Program-made: the position numbers and the translations under genes
Assembly: GCA_036654795.1 (NCBI GenBank)
Contig: JAVVRI010000163.1
Location: 1-5,041 of the forward strand
Reading direction: 5' to 3'
Length of the DNA stretch: 5,041 bases
From: JAVVRI01 sp036654795
Lineage (GTDB): Bacteria; Bacteroidota; Bacteroidia; Bacteroidales; Tannerellaceae
Notes under the pieces: model-generated
Databases searched by the model: none
Seen by the model: only the letters and a program-made list of their open reading frames with translations
Told to the model about the DNA's origin: nothing
Shown: positions 1-5,041 of the stretch, piece after piece
How the letters are laid out: every line of letters begins with the position of its first letter
How positions within the stretch are numbered: the stretch's first letter is position 1

Positions 1-39
1 CATAGATGAATCTTCTTAGTTAAAACTACGACAAATATA
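1..39 (-). promoter_or_regulatory. Likely promoter with dyad operator for a leftward gene starting at the window edge
   Basis: Read leftward, TATATTTG at 39-32 matches the Bacteroidetes -7 consensus TAnnTTTG. No good -33 element lies 19-21 bp upstream. Immediately downstream is an 18-bp imperfect palindrome (31-14, core TAGTT-AA-AACTA, 7 of 8 arm positions paired) that would cover the transcription start. An ATG then occupies 3-1, the last bases of the window, so only the start codon of the putative gene is visible. A dyad over the start site suggests repression. The GTCGTAGTT half-site loosely recalls operators of BlaI/MecI-type repressors, but that is a tentative comparison from memory. Nothing about the product can be said. 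Confidence 0.4.
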
Positions 40-40
40 G

Positions 41-220
41 AAATTATTCCACAAATATGGAAGAACTAGTCTGCTATTTTCGACGACAGTCTCCACCATC
101 GACTGCCTGCTTGATTATTGCCTGCATACTCCCGCGGACGGATTACGTTCGGCTGCCTCTGTTTTCCGGATCAATGAGCTTATTGATAAGAATCACTCCT
201 ATTTCTCTAAATTAGAATGA
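41..220 (+). pseudogene. Possible gene remnant: stop-free stretch without a start codon
   Basis: One rightward frame is open from just after a stop at 38-40 to a TGA at 218-220, giving about 59 codons. It has no usable ATG near its beginning. The second half reads like a real protein tail (TPADGLRSAASVFRINELID near residues 39-58 of the stretch), with ordinary codon choice. I do not recognise the family. A run this long without a stop can occur by chance in 267 bp of six-frame sequence, so this is a weak call. It may be a decayed C-terminal fragment or simply noncoding DNA. Confidence 0.18.
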
Positions 221-267
221 ATCTTTTACTGTCATTTATAGACACCGTCTCAAGAGGGGAGGAGGCA

Positions 268-319
268 TATAAAAAGCGGGGCTATGTATCATTTCCGATG
301 CATAGCCCCGCTTTTTATA
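268..319 (-). terminator. Strong hairpin terminator after the CBM9-like gene
   Basis: Positions 268-286 and 301-319 are a perfect 19-bp inverted repeat with the GC core GCGGGGCTATG. Pairing continues inward after one G-T position for three more base pairs, leaving a loop of about 6 nt (291-296). On the leftward strand the stem ends in CTTTTTAT, the usual layout of a Rho-independent terminator, and it begins 9 bp past the stop codon at 328. Because the stem is flanked by A and T runs on both sides, it could also stop rightward transcripts. Confidence 0.9.
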
Positions 320-327
320 GTTGTTGT

Positions 328-972
328 TTATTTTAAGTAAAGCTCTCCGAAAAACTCCGGACAGTGGAAGTCCGGTTCCGGTAGGTCGATTGGGTTCCAA
401 CTGAGGAAGTGAGGAAATTCGGTTTCGTCAGCACATTTATAGAAGTTGGCATTGATCTTCTCCGGCAAGTTTTCCGGATCGAGCCCCATTAGGCGGAAGG
501 GGATGGCAACAATCACTTCCCAAGCGTAGACACCTAATTTCTCGTCGAACGTTTTGTTTTCAAGACTACTGTAGCGGCGGATGGTTGCGTATTCGGCGGA
601 GGTGAGCGATTTCTTTATGTCGCGCGACTGACGTTGGGCAGCATCGCAGGTGCCAATACAGTTGAACTCGAAGTTCATGTAGTTGTGGTCGTTGGGCGTT
701 TTCATGAAAAACTCCACGCAACTGTCTTTGTGTACAGGCGATCCGTCCTCCTTGTAGCACGCTTTTAGTGAGTTTCCTCTTACATTATAGCGGATGTAAA
801 GAGTCTCGTTTGTTCGTGCAATATCGAAGGCAACAATGGGTTTGTAGGGATACGTCTCCCAGTTAATTACATTGATATAATCCCTGTAAGCTTTTATTTC
901 CATTAAAAAACCTACTGAGGATAAATCCAACACATCTAGTGTGGCTAAATAAGGTACTTTAAGTCTTTTCAT
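328..972 (-). CDS. Carbohydrate-binding family 9-like (DOMON-type) domain protein
   Basis: This encodes 214 aa that are almost entirely one CBM9-like beta-sandwich domain. Family-typical signs are Trp38 near the start, the strand block KPIVAFDIARTNETLYIRYNV (about 44-64), the KDSCVEFFM segment (82-90), Trp151 in YAWEVIVAIPF, and the closing FLSWNPI (189-195) and PDFHCPEFFGELYL (200-213) motifs. The length fits small stand-alone members common in Bacteroidales. No signal peptide, lipobox or membrane segment is visible, so it is probably cytoplasmic, unlike xylanase-attached CBM9 modules. The ligand is unknown, and the fold alone does not prove sugar binding. The ATG at 972 was chosen because it lies 4 bp after the stop of the upstream LysE-type gene; the alternative TTG at 1038 would add 22 aa lying inside that gene. 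It is probably co-transcribed with that gene and ended by the 268-319 hairpin. Confidence 0.82.
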   Translation of the reverse strand: MKRLKVPYLATLDVLDLSSVGFLMEIKAYRDYINVINWETYPYKPIVAFDIARTNETLYIRYNVRGNSLKACYKEDGSPVHKDSCVEFFMKTPNDHNYMNFEFNCIGTCDAAQRQSRDIKKSLTSAEYATIRRYSSLENKTFDEKLGVYAWEVIVAIPFRLMGLDPENLPEKINANFYKCADETEFPHFLSWNPIDLPEPDFHCPEFFGELYLK

Positions 973-976
973 ATTA

Positions 977-1633
977 TTAATGAATTTGTAGTAATGGTAG
1001 ATGGAAGATTGAGGTGAAGAATACGGATAACGCACCAATCACCGACAGGACTATAATTATAATGCCGACCACCCGATTTAAAAGCCAGATGCCTCGTACA
1101 TTAAACCATTTCCTGAGTTTTGCAACAATATAGGTGATGCCCAACCACCATAGAACAGCTCCTACTCCGATGCTTGCAATGCCTCCAAGCATCATCCAAA
1201 AGGAATATTCCGGCAACACAAAACCGAAACGGGCAAACAATCCGATATAGAGTAGAACAATTAGTAAATTGCTGAATGTAAGCAAAAAGGCGGTGGCGAA
1301 GTCTTGCGCGTAAGATTGTTTTTGTTCGTGTCGTTTTCGGAGGTTTCGTACGGGGTTCGAGTTATAGATATAATAACCGAAAAACCCTAGTACGATGCTA
1401 CCGATTAGTTGTAGTGGTGCTTGGTTGGCCTCTACGAAATTAACGACTACGCCCATGCCCAGACAGGTAAGGGATGCGTAGATCACATCAGACAAGGCAG
1501 CTCCGAGCCCGGTTATAAAACCGTGCCAGCGCCCTTTGTTGAGCGTCCGTTGTACGCATAGCATACCGATTGGCCCCATAGGAGCCGATACCAATACGCC
1601 TATTATTATCCCCTTACTTACTAATCCAAGCAT
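977..1633 (-). CDS. LysE/RhtB-family amino-acid or metabolite exporter
   Basis: This is a 218-aa integral membrane protein of the usual LysE-family length. About six hydrophobic segments can be seen, near residues 6-27, 38-60, 73-91, 112-136, 146-172 and 184-207. The first carries the family-type glycine/proline motif APMGPIG (17-23), and the second contains GLGAALSDVIYA (42-53). A basic stretch (RNLRKRHEQK, 96-105) forms a likely cytoplasmic loop. The family exports amino acids or related small solutes by proton exchange across the inner membrane; the substrate here cannot be read from sequence. The ATG at 1633 gives a hydrophobic start typical of the family, while an upstream TTG at 1657 would add only 8 residues. 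It is the first gene of a two-gene leftward unit, and its stop lies 4 bp before the CBM9-like start. A -7 box sits 33 bp upstream. Confidence 0.85.
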   Translation of the reverse strand: MLGLVSKGIIIGVLVSAPMGPIGMLCVQRTLNKGRWHGFITGLGAALSDVIYASLTCLGMGVVVNFVEANQAPLQLIGSIVLGFFGYYIYNSNPVRNLRKRHEQKQSYAQDFATAFLLTFSNLLIVLLYIGLFARFGFVLPEYSFWMMLGGIASIGVGAVLWWLGITYIVAKLRKWFNVRGIWLLNRVVGIIIIVLSVIGALSVFFTSIFHLPLLQIH

Positions 1634-1666
1634 TACGGTTTGTTTTCTGATACACAAAGTGACTTA

Positions 1667-1700
1667 CAAAGATACGCCCCATTCTCGACATAAAAAACAA
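1667..1700 (-). promoter_or_regulatory. Probable promoter of the lysE-type/CBM9-like unit
   Basis: TATCTTTG at 1674-1667 on the leftward strand is a perfect TAnnTTTG -7 element, 33 bp before the ATG at 1633. The -33 element is imperfect: a TTG at 1700-1698 is 23 bp away, slightly far, with a T-rich run between. The predicted transcript would have a leader of roughly 25 nt without an evident Shine-Dalgarno sequence. Confidence 0.6.
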
Positions 1701-1742
1701 TCTTTTATTAATAAAGAATGAAAAAAGTTCTTTTCTGTACCC

Positions 1743-3275
1743 TTATTTGTCTTTTTCTGCTTCGAGCAGTCGCTTCAATCGTGCCACTTCTTTCGGGTGA
1801 CTGGCTGCTTGATTTATCTTTTCTCCGATATCTTTTTTAAGGTTATAGAGCTGAGGTTCGGGGTTGTTGCCTAGTTCTGTGTTCGTTAGTTTGCTGTGGC
1901 TTTGCCCGTTGCTGGGAACTATGTATTTCCATTCACCATCTGAAATAGAGAGCGTTCCGGCTTGCTCTACGATGTAGGTGCGGCCGGTTTGTTTCTTCCC
2001 CAGCAGAGTGTTGAGCTGTTCTTGGCTGTCAGGGGCAACACCCGCAGGAATTGCCTGTCCTATCAGTTTGCCCATCGAGGCAAAGAGGTCTATTTGCGAC
2101 ACCAAAGCGTCCGATGTGTTTGCCTTTTTTATTGTGGCCGGCCAGCTAACTAGAAATGGAATGCGCGTTCCGGCCTCAAAGATGCTATACTTGCCTCCGC
2201 GGAAAGGACCCCATGGGCGATGTTCGCCCAGTAGTTCTACGGCGCGGTCGGCATAGCCGTCATCCACTACCGGTCCATTGTCGCTGGTCAGTACGATTAG
2301 GGTGTTTTCGGTCAAACCCAGTCTGTCCAGTGTTTCCAGCACCTGTCCTACGCTCCAGTCGAATTGCAACAAGGCGTCGCCACGTGCACCCATACCACTT
2401 TTGCCAACAAAACGTGGGTGAGGTACGCGGGGCACATGTGCATCGTTGGTGGCAAAATAGAGGAAGAAAGGTTGCTTTTGGTGATTCTCAATGAATTGAA
2501 CGGCTTTGTGCGTAATGCTGTCGGCTATGTTTTCGTCATTCCAGAGTGCCTGCTTGCCGCCTTTCATGTATCCGATGCGTGAGATGCCGTTTACGATGGC
2601 CATGTCGTGCCCATGGTTTGGGCTAGGACGTAGGACGGTGAGCATCTCCGGATGATCCTTTCCGAGTGGTTCTCCGGGGAAGGGGGTGGTGTAGCTGACG
2701 GCAATAGGGTCGTTCGGGTCGAGATTGACTACGCGTTGGTTCTCAACATATACGCAGGGTACGCGGTCTCCCGTAGCAGCCATGATGTAGGAGTAGTCGA
2801 AGCCGATGTCTTTTAGCCCAGGTGTGATGAAGCCGTTCCAGTCCTGCGTACCAGCTTTGTCACCTAGTCCGAGGTGCCATTTTCCTATGGCGCCAGTGGT
2901 GTATCCTCCAGCTTTGAAAAGGTCTGCCAGGGTTGTCTGCTCCGGACGGATTACCATGCCTGCGTCTCCAGTGGCGATGCCGGTGTCGTTTCTTCGCCAA
3001 GCGTATTGTCCCGTCAACAAGGAGTAACGCGAAGGGGTACTAGTAGCAGCTGTGGCGTGTGCGTCGGTAAAGCGGATGCCGCGTGCAGCTAGTTTGTCTA
3101 CGTTGGGGGTGTGTATGGTCTTTTCTCCATTGCAACTCAGGTCGCCGTAACCGATATCATCGGCTAGGATAAACAGAACATTGGGCTTTTCTTGTGCCTG
3201 CTGTTTGTTCTGTGCCGACAATGGGAGGAGGGCTGCAAACGAAGCTCCTAAGCTAAAAATTAATTTTGTGTTCAT
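1743..3275 (-). CDS. Secreted S-type (serine) formylglycine sulfatase, S1 family
   Basis: This encodes a 510-aa periplasmic sulfatase that would hydrolyse sulfate esters, probably on host or dietary glycans. Residues 1-21 form a Sec signal peptide with likely cleavage after LPLSA; there is no lipobox Cys. The catalytic signature is STPSR (79-83), so Ser79 is the residue converted to formylglycine, which in anaerobes needs an anSME-type radical SAM enzyme not found in this window. Other active-site residues fit the family: the metal-binding pair Asp39-Asp40 (LADDIGYGDL), Lys132 and His134 (GKWHLG), His280 (NDAHVPR), Asp332-Asn333 (SDNGP), and Lys362 in GGKYSIFEAGTR. The C-terminal subdomain (about 430-510) includes the typical DGEWKYI and PQLYNLKKDIGE segments. 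Length is normal and nothing is broken. The S1 subfamily and substrate cannot be assigned safely. The ATG at 3275 starts the signal peptide; a TTG 33 bp upstream would overlap the promoter. It has its own promoter and no SusC/SusD neighbours here. Confidence 0.95.
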   Translation of the reverse strand: MNTKLIFSLGASFAALLPLSAQNKQQAQEKPNVLFILADDIGYGDLSCNGEKTIHTPNVDKLAARGIRFTDAHATAATSTPSRYSLLTGQYAWRRNDTGIATGDAGMVIRPEQTTLADLFKAGGYTTGAIGKWHLGLGDKAGTQDWNGFITPGLKDIGFDYSYIMAATGDRVPCVYVENQRVVNLDPNDPIAVSYTTPFPGEPLGKDHPEMLTVLRPSPNHGHDMAIVNGISRIGYMKGGKQALWNDENIADSITHKAVQFIENHQKQPFFLYFATNDAHVPRVPHPRFVGKSGMGARGDALLQFDWSVGQVLETLDRLGLTENTLIVLTSDNGPVVDDGYADRAVELLGEHRPWGPFRGGKYSIFEAGTRIPFLVSWPATIKKANTSDALVSQIDLFASMGKLIGQAIPAGVAPDSQEQLNTLLGKKQTGRTYIVEQAGTLSISDGEWKYIVPSNGQSHSKLTNTELGNNPEPQLYNLKKDIGEKINQAASHPKEVARLKRLLEAEKDK

Positions 3276-3305
3276 GTGTACTTTGATTATTAAGTAATCT
3301 GTTGG

Positions 3306-3336
3306 CAAATGTAAGATTTTATTGTTTCATCAGCAA
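3306..3336 (-). promoter_or_regulatory. Probable promoter of the sulfatase gene
   Basis: On the leftward strand TACATTTG (3313-3306) is a perfect TAnnTTTG -7 box. A TTGC -33 element (3336-3333) lies about 20 bp upstream, close to the Bacteroidetes sigma-ABfr consensus spacing. Transcription should begin near 3300, about 25 nt before the ATG at 3275. The leader has no clear Shine-Dalgarno sequence, as is usual in this phylum. Confidence 0.7.
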
Positions 3337-3750
3337 TAGGTTCTATCAAATATTCTGTCATCATTCGGATTCCCCGGCTTGTTAATGCGTCTTTTTGATT
3401 AGGGCAACCGTACCAAAATTAAGGTTTAAATCTTCTCTATTTGCATGCTTTTTCGATAAGTGGTAGCCGATAGGTGTACTTCTTGTAGATGTGTTAGCTC
3501 TAACGTACAGTGTATTAATGGAAAAGACAGGGCGTCTTACTTTTTTTCTTATATGCTATTATACTTTTGAGCTAGCTCAAAATAGATTTTGACCATGCTG
3601 GTAATTGTTTTTGAGCTAGCTCAAAATTGATTTCCAGCTAGCTCAAAAGTATAATTATAATAATGCTTTGATCTAAATAGTGGTATAGAAAGTACTAACC
3701 GTTCGGACGAAGGTATTGGTGACTTTTTTTACTCGTGAGCCATACGGAGG
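3337..3750. other. Gene-free stretch between divergent sulfatase and Rpn-family genes
   Basis: No reading frame of convincing length or composition is present on either strand. The left part (3337-3550) is plain AT-rich DNA with only small dyads, for example gttag-ct-ctaac at 3493-3504 and a 5-bp stem followed by seven T at 3524-3547. The middle part holds the 22-bp-period palindrome array (3565-3652, listed separately). The right part (3668-3750) shows nothing clear before the Rpn promoter. At about 500 bp from start codon to start codon, the gap is larger than two simple divergent promoters need. Confidence 0.6.
3558..3655. repeat. Four-unit, 22-bp-period array of 18-bp palindromes (operator- or iteron-like)
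   Basis: Four consecutive 22-bp units start at 3565, 3587, 3609 and 3631. Units 1 and 3 each contain the perfect palindrome TTTTGAGCTAGCTCAAAA (3565-3582 and 3609-3626). Unit 4 (3631-3648) differs at two positions in its left half. Unit 2 (3587-3604) keeps only 12 of 18 positions but is exactly in phase. The 4-bp spacers are taga, ttgt, ttga and gtat. Because the units are self-complementary and the flanks match, 3558-3577 and 3636-3655 also form a perfect 20-bp inverted repeat. Palindromes at about two helical turns suit cooperative binding of a dimeric protein on one face of the DNA. Units end 99 bp before the Rpn -33 element and start about 230 bp from the sulfatase promoter. An iteron, a MITE-like repeat or a regulator array are all possible; the ligand is unknown. 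Confidence 0.85.
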
Positions 3751-3782
3751 TTTGTAAATATAAAGAAAGTATCGTATCTTTG
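3751..3782 (+). promoter_or_regulatory. Consensus promoter of the Rpn-family gene
   Basis: TTTG at 3751-3754 and TATCTTTG at 3775-3782 are separated by exactly 20 bp, matching the Bacteroidetes housekeeping consensus TTTG-N19/21-TAnnTTTG. Transcription should start near 3789, leaving about a 22-nt A-rich leader before the ATG at 3811. There is no Shine-Dalgarno sequence. This is the best promoter match in the window and suggests constitutive expression unless a repressor acts. Confidence 0.8.
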
Positions 3783-3810
3783 GCTGAACAATTTAAAACA
3801 AGTATCCAAA

Positions 3811-4908
3811 ATGACAGTAATAGCCAATCCTATTTATGATGCCGTCTTTAAATTTATGATGGAAGACGATAAGGTGGCACGTCTGTTGCTCTCCGCCCTG
3901 CTGAAAAAGGAAATTCTTGAGCTTGAAATGCGACAGCAGGAATTTACGAAGATGAACAAAAATCGTATCTCGTTGTTTCGTATGGACTTTGCTGCAAAGA
4001 TACGCGATGATGACGGTACGGAGCATCTTGTGCTCATCGAGCTTCAAAAGACGTGGTTGGCCACAGAGACCCTCCGCTTTCGTCAATACTTGGGTACTCA
4101 GTACCTTAGTCCGCGGAATATGCGAACTGGCGATGAGTCCGAATATGGCTTGCCAATTATCTCTATTTATATTTTGGGGCATCTGTTGGGCGATCTGATG
4201 GAGCCTGTCGTATATGTTCGTCGCCAGTATCTGGATTATGACGATAAGGTAATCGAGCAAAAAGATCCTTTTATAGAAAGTTTGACGCACGACAGTATCA
4301 TTGTTCAGATCCCTCATTTGCAGGGACGTACCCGTACGAGGCTGGAACGTCTTCTGAATGTTTTCGACCAGGAATATCGTATTAAAGGCGACGACCATCT
4401 GCTGGAAATAGACGAGACTCAGTTCCCGCCAGATGAAATGCGTATCGTTATCCGTCTTCTTTCCGCCTGTTCCGCTCCCGAAGTTCGTCAAGAAATGGAT
4501 ATTGAGGATCAAATCCTCTCTGAAATCGAAGCTCGAGACACAGCCATCATGCAGCGCGATCAACAAATAGTGAAACGCGATCAGGTGATTGTGCAAAAAG
4601 ATCAGGTGATTGTGCAAAAAGAACAGGTGATTGAGCAGAAAGAACAGGTGATTGAGCAGAAAGAACAGGTGATTGAGCAGAAAGAACAGGTGATTGAGCA
4701 AAGTAAGCAAGAACTTGAACAAAGCAAACAAGAACTTGTGCAAAGCAAACAGATGATTGAGCAGAAAGAGTGCGAACTTGAGCAACATCGTCTGTTAGTG
4801 AAGAAAATAGTATGTATGCTGTCAGCAGAAGGCAAATCAGCGGAAGATATTGCGAAGGAATTGTCTCTGTCTGTATCTCAAGTTGAAGCATACCTGCAGT
4901 CGTACTAA
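3811..4908 (+). CDS. Rpn-family PD-(D/E)XK nuclease/putative transposase with heptad-repeat coiled coil
   Basis: This encodes 365 aa. The N-terminal part (about 1-220) is the PD-(D/E)XK domain of the Rpn / putative transposase family: the opening NPIYDAVFKFMM with Asp10, then RMDFAAKI with Asp59, and LVLIELQKTW with Glu77-x-Gln79, followed by ETLRFRQYL. All expected catalytic residues are present, so it is probably an active DNA endonuclease. Residues 249-325 are eleven heptapeptide repeats rich in Gln, Glu, Lys, Val and Ile, predicted as a coiled coil. The tail (about 338-362, EGKSAEDIAKELSLSVSQVE) looks like a small helix-turn-helix. E. coli Rpn proteins act in RecA-independent recombination and have been described as phage-defence toxins inhibited by a separately translated C-terminal fragment. 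Internal ATGs at 4495 and 4549 could serve here, but neither has a Shine-Dalgarno sequence. The gene stands alone, has a strong promoter, and no transposon ends are seen. The ATG at 3811 starts the conserved domain. Confidence 0.9.
   Translation: MTVIANPIYDAVFKFMMEDDKVARLLLSALLKKEILELEMRQQEFTKMNKNRISLFRMDFAAKIRDDDGTEHLVLIELQKTWLATETLRFRQYLGTQYLSPRNMRTGDESEYGLPIISIYILGHLLGDLMEPVVYVRRQYLDYDDKVIEQKDPFIESLTHDSIIVQIPHLQGRTRTRLERLLNVFDQEYRIKGDDHLLEIDETQFPPDEMRIVIRLLSACSAPEVRQEMDIEDQILSEIEARDTAIMQRDQQIVKRDQVIVQKDQVIVQKEQVIEQKEQVIEQKEQVIEQKEQVIEQSKQELEQSKQELVQSKQMIEQKECELEQHRLLVKKIVCMLSAEGKSAEDIAKELSLSVSQVEAYLQSY
4504..4518 (+). other. Small intragenic hairpin before the repeat region of the Rpn gene
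   Basis: GAGGAT (4504-4509) and ATCCTC (4513-4518) form a perfect 6-bp stem with a 3-nt loop. It lies between two in-frame ATG codons (4495 and 4549) that precede the C-terminal domain. It could affect internal translation start, or be a chance result of the codons for Glu-Asp-Gln-Ile-Leu. Confidence 0.35.
4555..4785 (+). repeat. Intragenic 21-bp tandem repeat (11 units) encoding heptapeptides
   Basis: Eleven in-frame 21-bp units encode RDQQIVK, RDQVIVQ, KDQVIVQ, four KEQVIEQ, SKQELEQ, SKQELVQ, SKQMIEQ and KECELEQ. The KEQVIEQ units at 4618-4638, 4639-4659 and 4660-4680 are identical in DNA, and the fourth (4681-4701) differs only in its last base. Identical codons point to recent duplication rather than selection on protein alone. 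Because 21 is a multiple of 3, gain or loss of units changes coiled-coil length without a frameshift. Outer units are diverged, as expected when a repeat array grows in its middle. Confidence 0.93.
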
Positions 4909-5041
4909 GTATTAAAAACGTTTCGCGTACATTATATATACATGTTTTAATCTCCTTCAGTCCCTCTGCTGATGCGGTAAAAAAAAATTCGTATATAATG
5001 TTGTACTAATCAGTTGATTGCCCGTTGTGGTTAACTGGTGT
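4909..5041. other. Right-edge noncoding stretch
   Basis: No gene is visible on either strand. The stretch holds a loose inverted repeat, acattatata (4929-4938) against tatataatgt (4992-5001), and a run of nine A at 4979-4987. No GC-rich hairpin followed by a T run is seen, so termination of the Rpn transcript is not explained within the window. TAATGTTG at 4996-5003 is one base off a -7 box but has no clear -33 partner. Confidence 0.4.

Noticed and set aside
1692..1717. A terminator after the sulfatase (AT hairpin plus T run read leftward)
   Set aside because: The stem is nearly all A and T and would be weak, and the T-rich run is also explained as the upstream part of the next promoter.
3290..3364. 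A 24-aa leftward ORF (begins MMTEYLIEPIADE) upstream of the sulfatase
   Set aside because: It spans the sulfatase -33 and -7 elements and has no independent support. The promoter explanation is better.
3524..3547. A rightward terminator (aagac-agggc-gtctt followed by seven T)
   Set aside because: The stem is only 5 bp with few GC pairs, and no rightward gene lies upstream to terminate.
3565..3652. CRISPR array
   Set aside because: Repeats are palindromic 18-mers with only 4-bp gaps, far too short for spacers, and no cas genes are present.
3558..3655. Invertible promoter of the Bacteroides capsule type
   Set aside because: No TAnnTTTG box was found on either strand between the inverted arms, and the Rpn gene already has a fixed consensus promoter closer to its start.
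3793..4788. A 331-codon open frame antisense to the Rpn gene, rich in Leu, Phe, Asn and His repeats
   Set aside because: Its repeated segments are the reverse complement of the 21-bp repeats, its start region has no promoter or typical N-terminus, and the sense frame carries clear nuclease motifs. It is a shadow.
4547..4891. A second antisense frame (114 codons) with Ala-Gln-Ser-Pro repeats
   Set aside because: Same cause: the periodic sense sequence leaves other frames without stops. No family resemblance.
4941..4960. A leftward gene start with an AGGAG-like site before an ATG at 4943
   Set aside because: The frame reaches a stop codon after three codons.
4929..5001. A long hairpin after the Rpn gene (acattatata / tatataatgt)
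   Set aside because: The arms are only A/T-rich 10-mers about 53 bp apart with no GC stem, so this is likely a chance match.

Overview
The window looks like chromosomal DNA from a gut Bacteroidales bacterium, most likely Bacteroides or a close relative. Three genes are preceded by the Bacteroidetes-type -7 hexamer family TAnnTTTG, twice with a TTG-type -33 element about 20 bp upstream. None of the four complete genes has a convincing Shine-Dalgarno sequence. The gene content fits: an S-type formylglycine sulfatase, a LysE-type exporter, a family 9-like carbohydrate-binding protein and a long Rpn/PD-(D/E)XK protein. Species cannot be fixed from the sequence.

Layout. Positions 1-267 carry no complete gene. 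The left edge has a likely leftward promoter with a dyad just downstream, whose gene would begin at the last three bases, and a stop-free stretch (41-220) that may be a gene remnant. A strong hairpin terminator (268-319) closes the leftward unit holding the CBM9-like gene (328-972) and the LysE-family gene (977-1633), which lie 4 bp apart and share one promoter near 1667-1700. A leftward secreted sulfatase gene (1743-3275) follows with its own promoter at 3306-3336. It is probably a separate unit from lysE-cbm9, although read-through is possible because no convincing terminator separates them. Then comes a 535-bp gene-free stretch (3276-3810) and a rightward Rpn-family nuclease gene (3811-4908) with a near-ideal promoter. 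The last 133 bp hold no recognisable gene.

How the genes work together. The sulfatase probably removes sulfate from host or dietary glycans in the periplasm. It needs an anaerobic sulfatase-maturating enzyme, which is not in the window, and no SusC/SusD pair is visible, so it is not obviously part of a polysaccharide utilization locus here. The LysE and CBM9-like proteins look co-transcribed, but a joint role cannot be read. The Rpn gene stands alone.

Two points deserve most attention. First, the gene-free stretch contains a 22-bp-period array of four units (3565-3652), built around the 18-bp perfect palindrome TTTTGAGCTAGCTCAAAA. One unit is strongly decayed but still in exact phase, which suggests a cooperative protein-binding array or a small mobile/iteron-like repeat. 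Second, the Rpn protein carries eleven heptapeptide repeats (21-bp DNA period, three units identical) followed by a helix-turn-helix-like tail. By analogy with known Rpn toxins, whose variable C-terminal part is also made separately as an inhibitor, this gene may be a phage-defence gene-within-gene with a length-variable interface.
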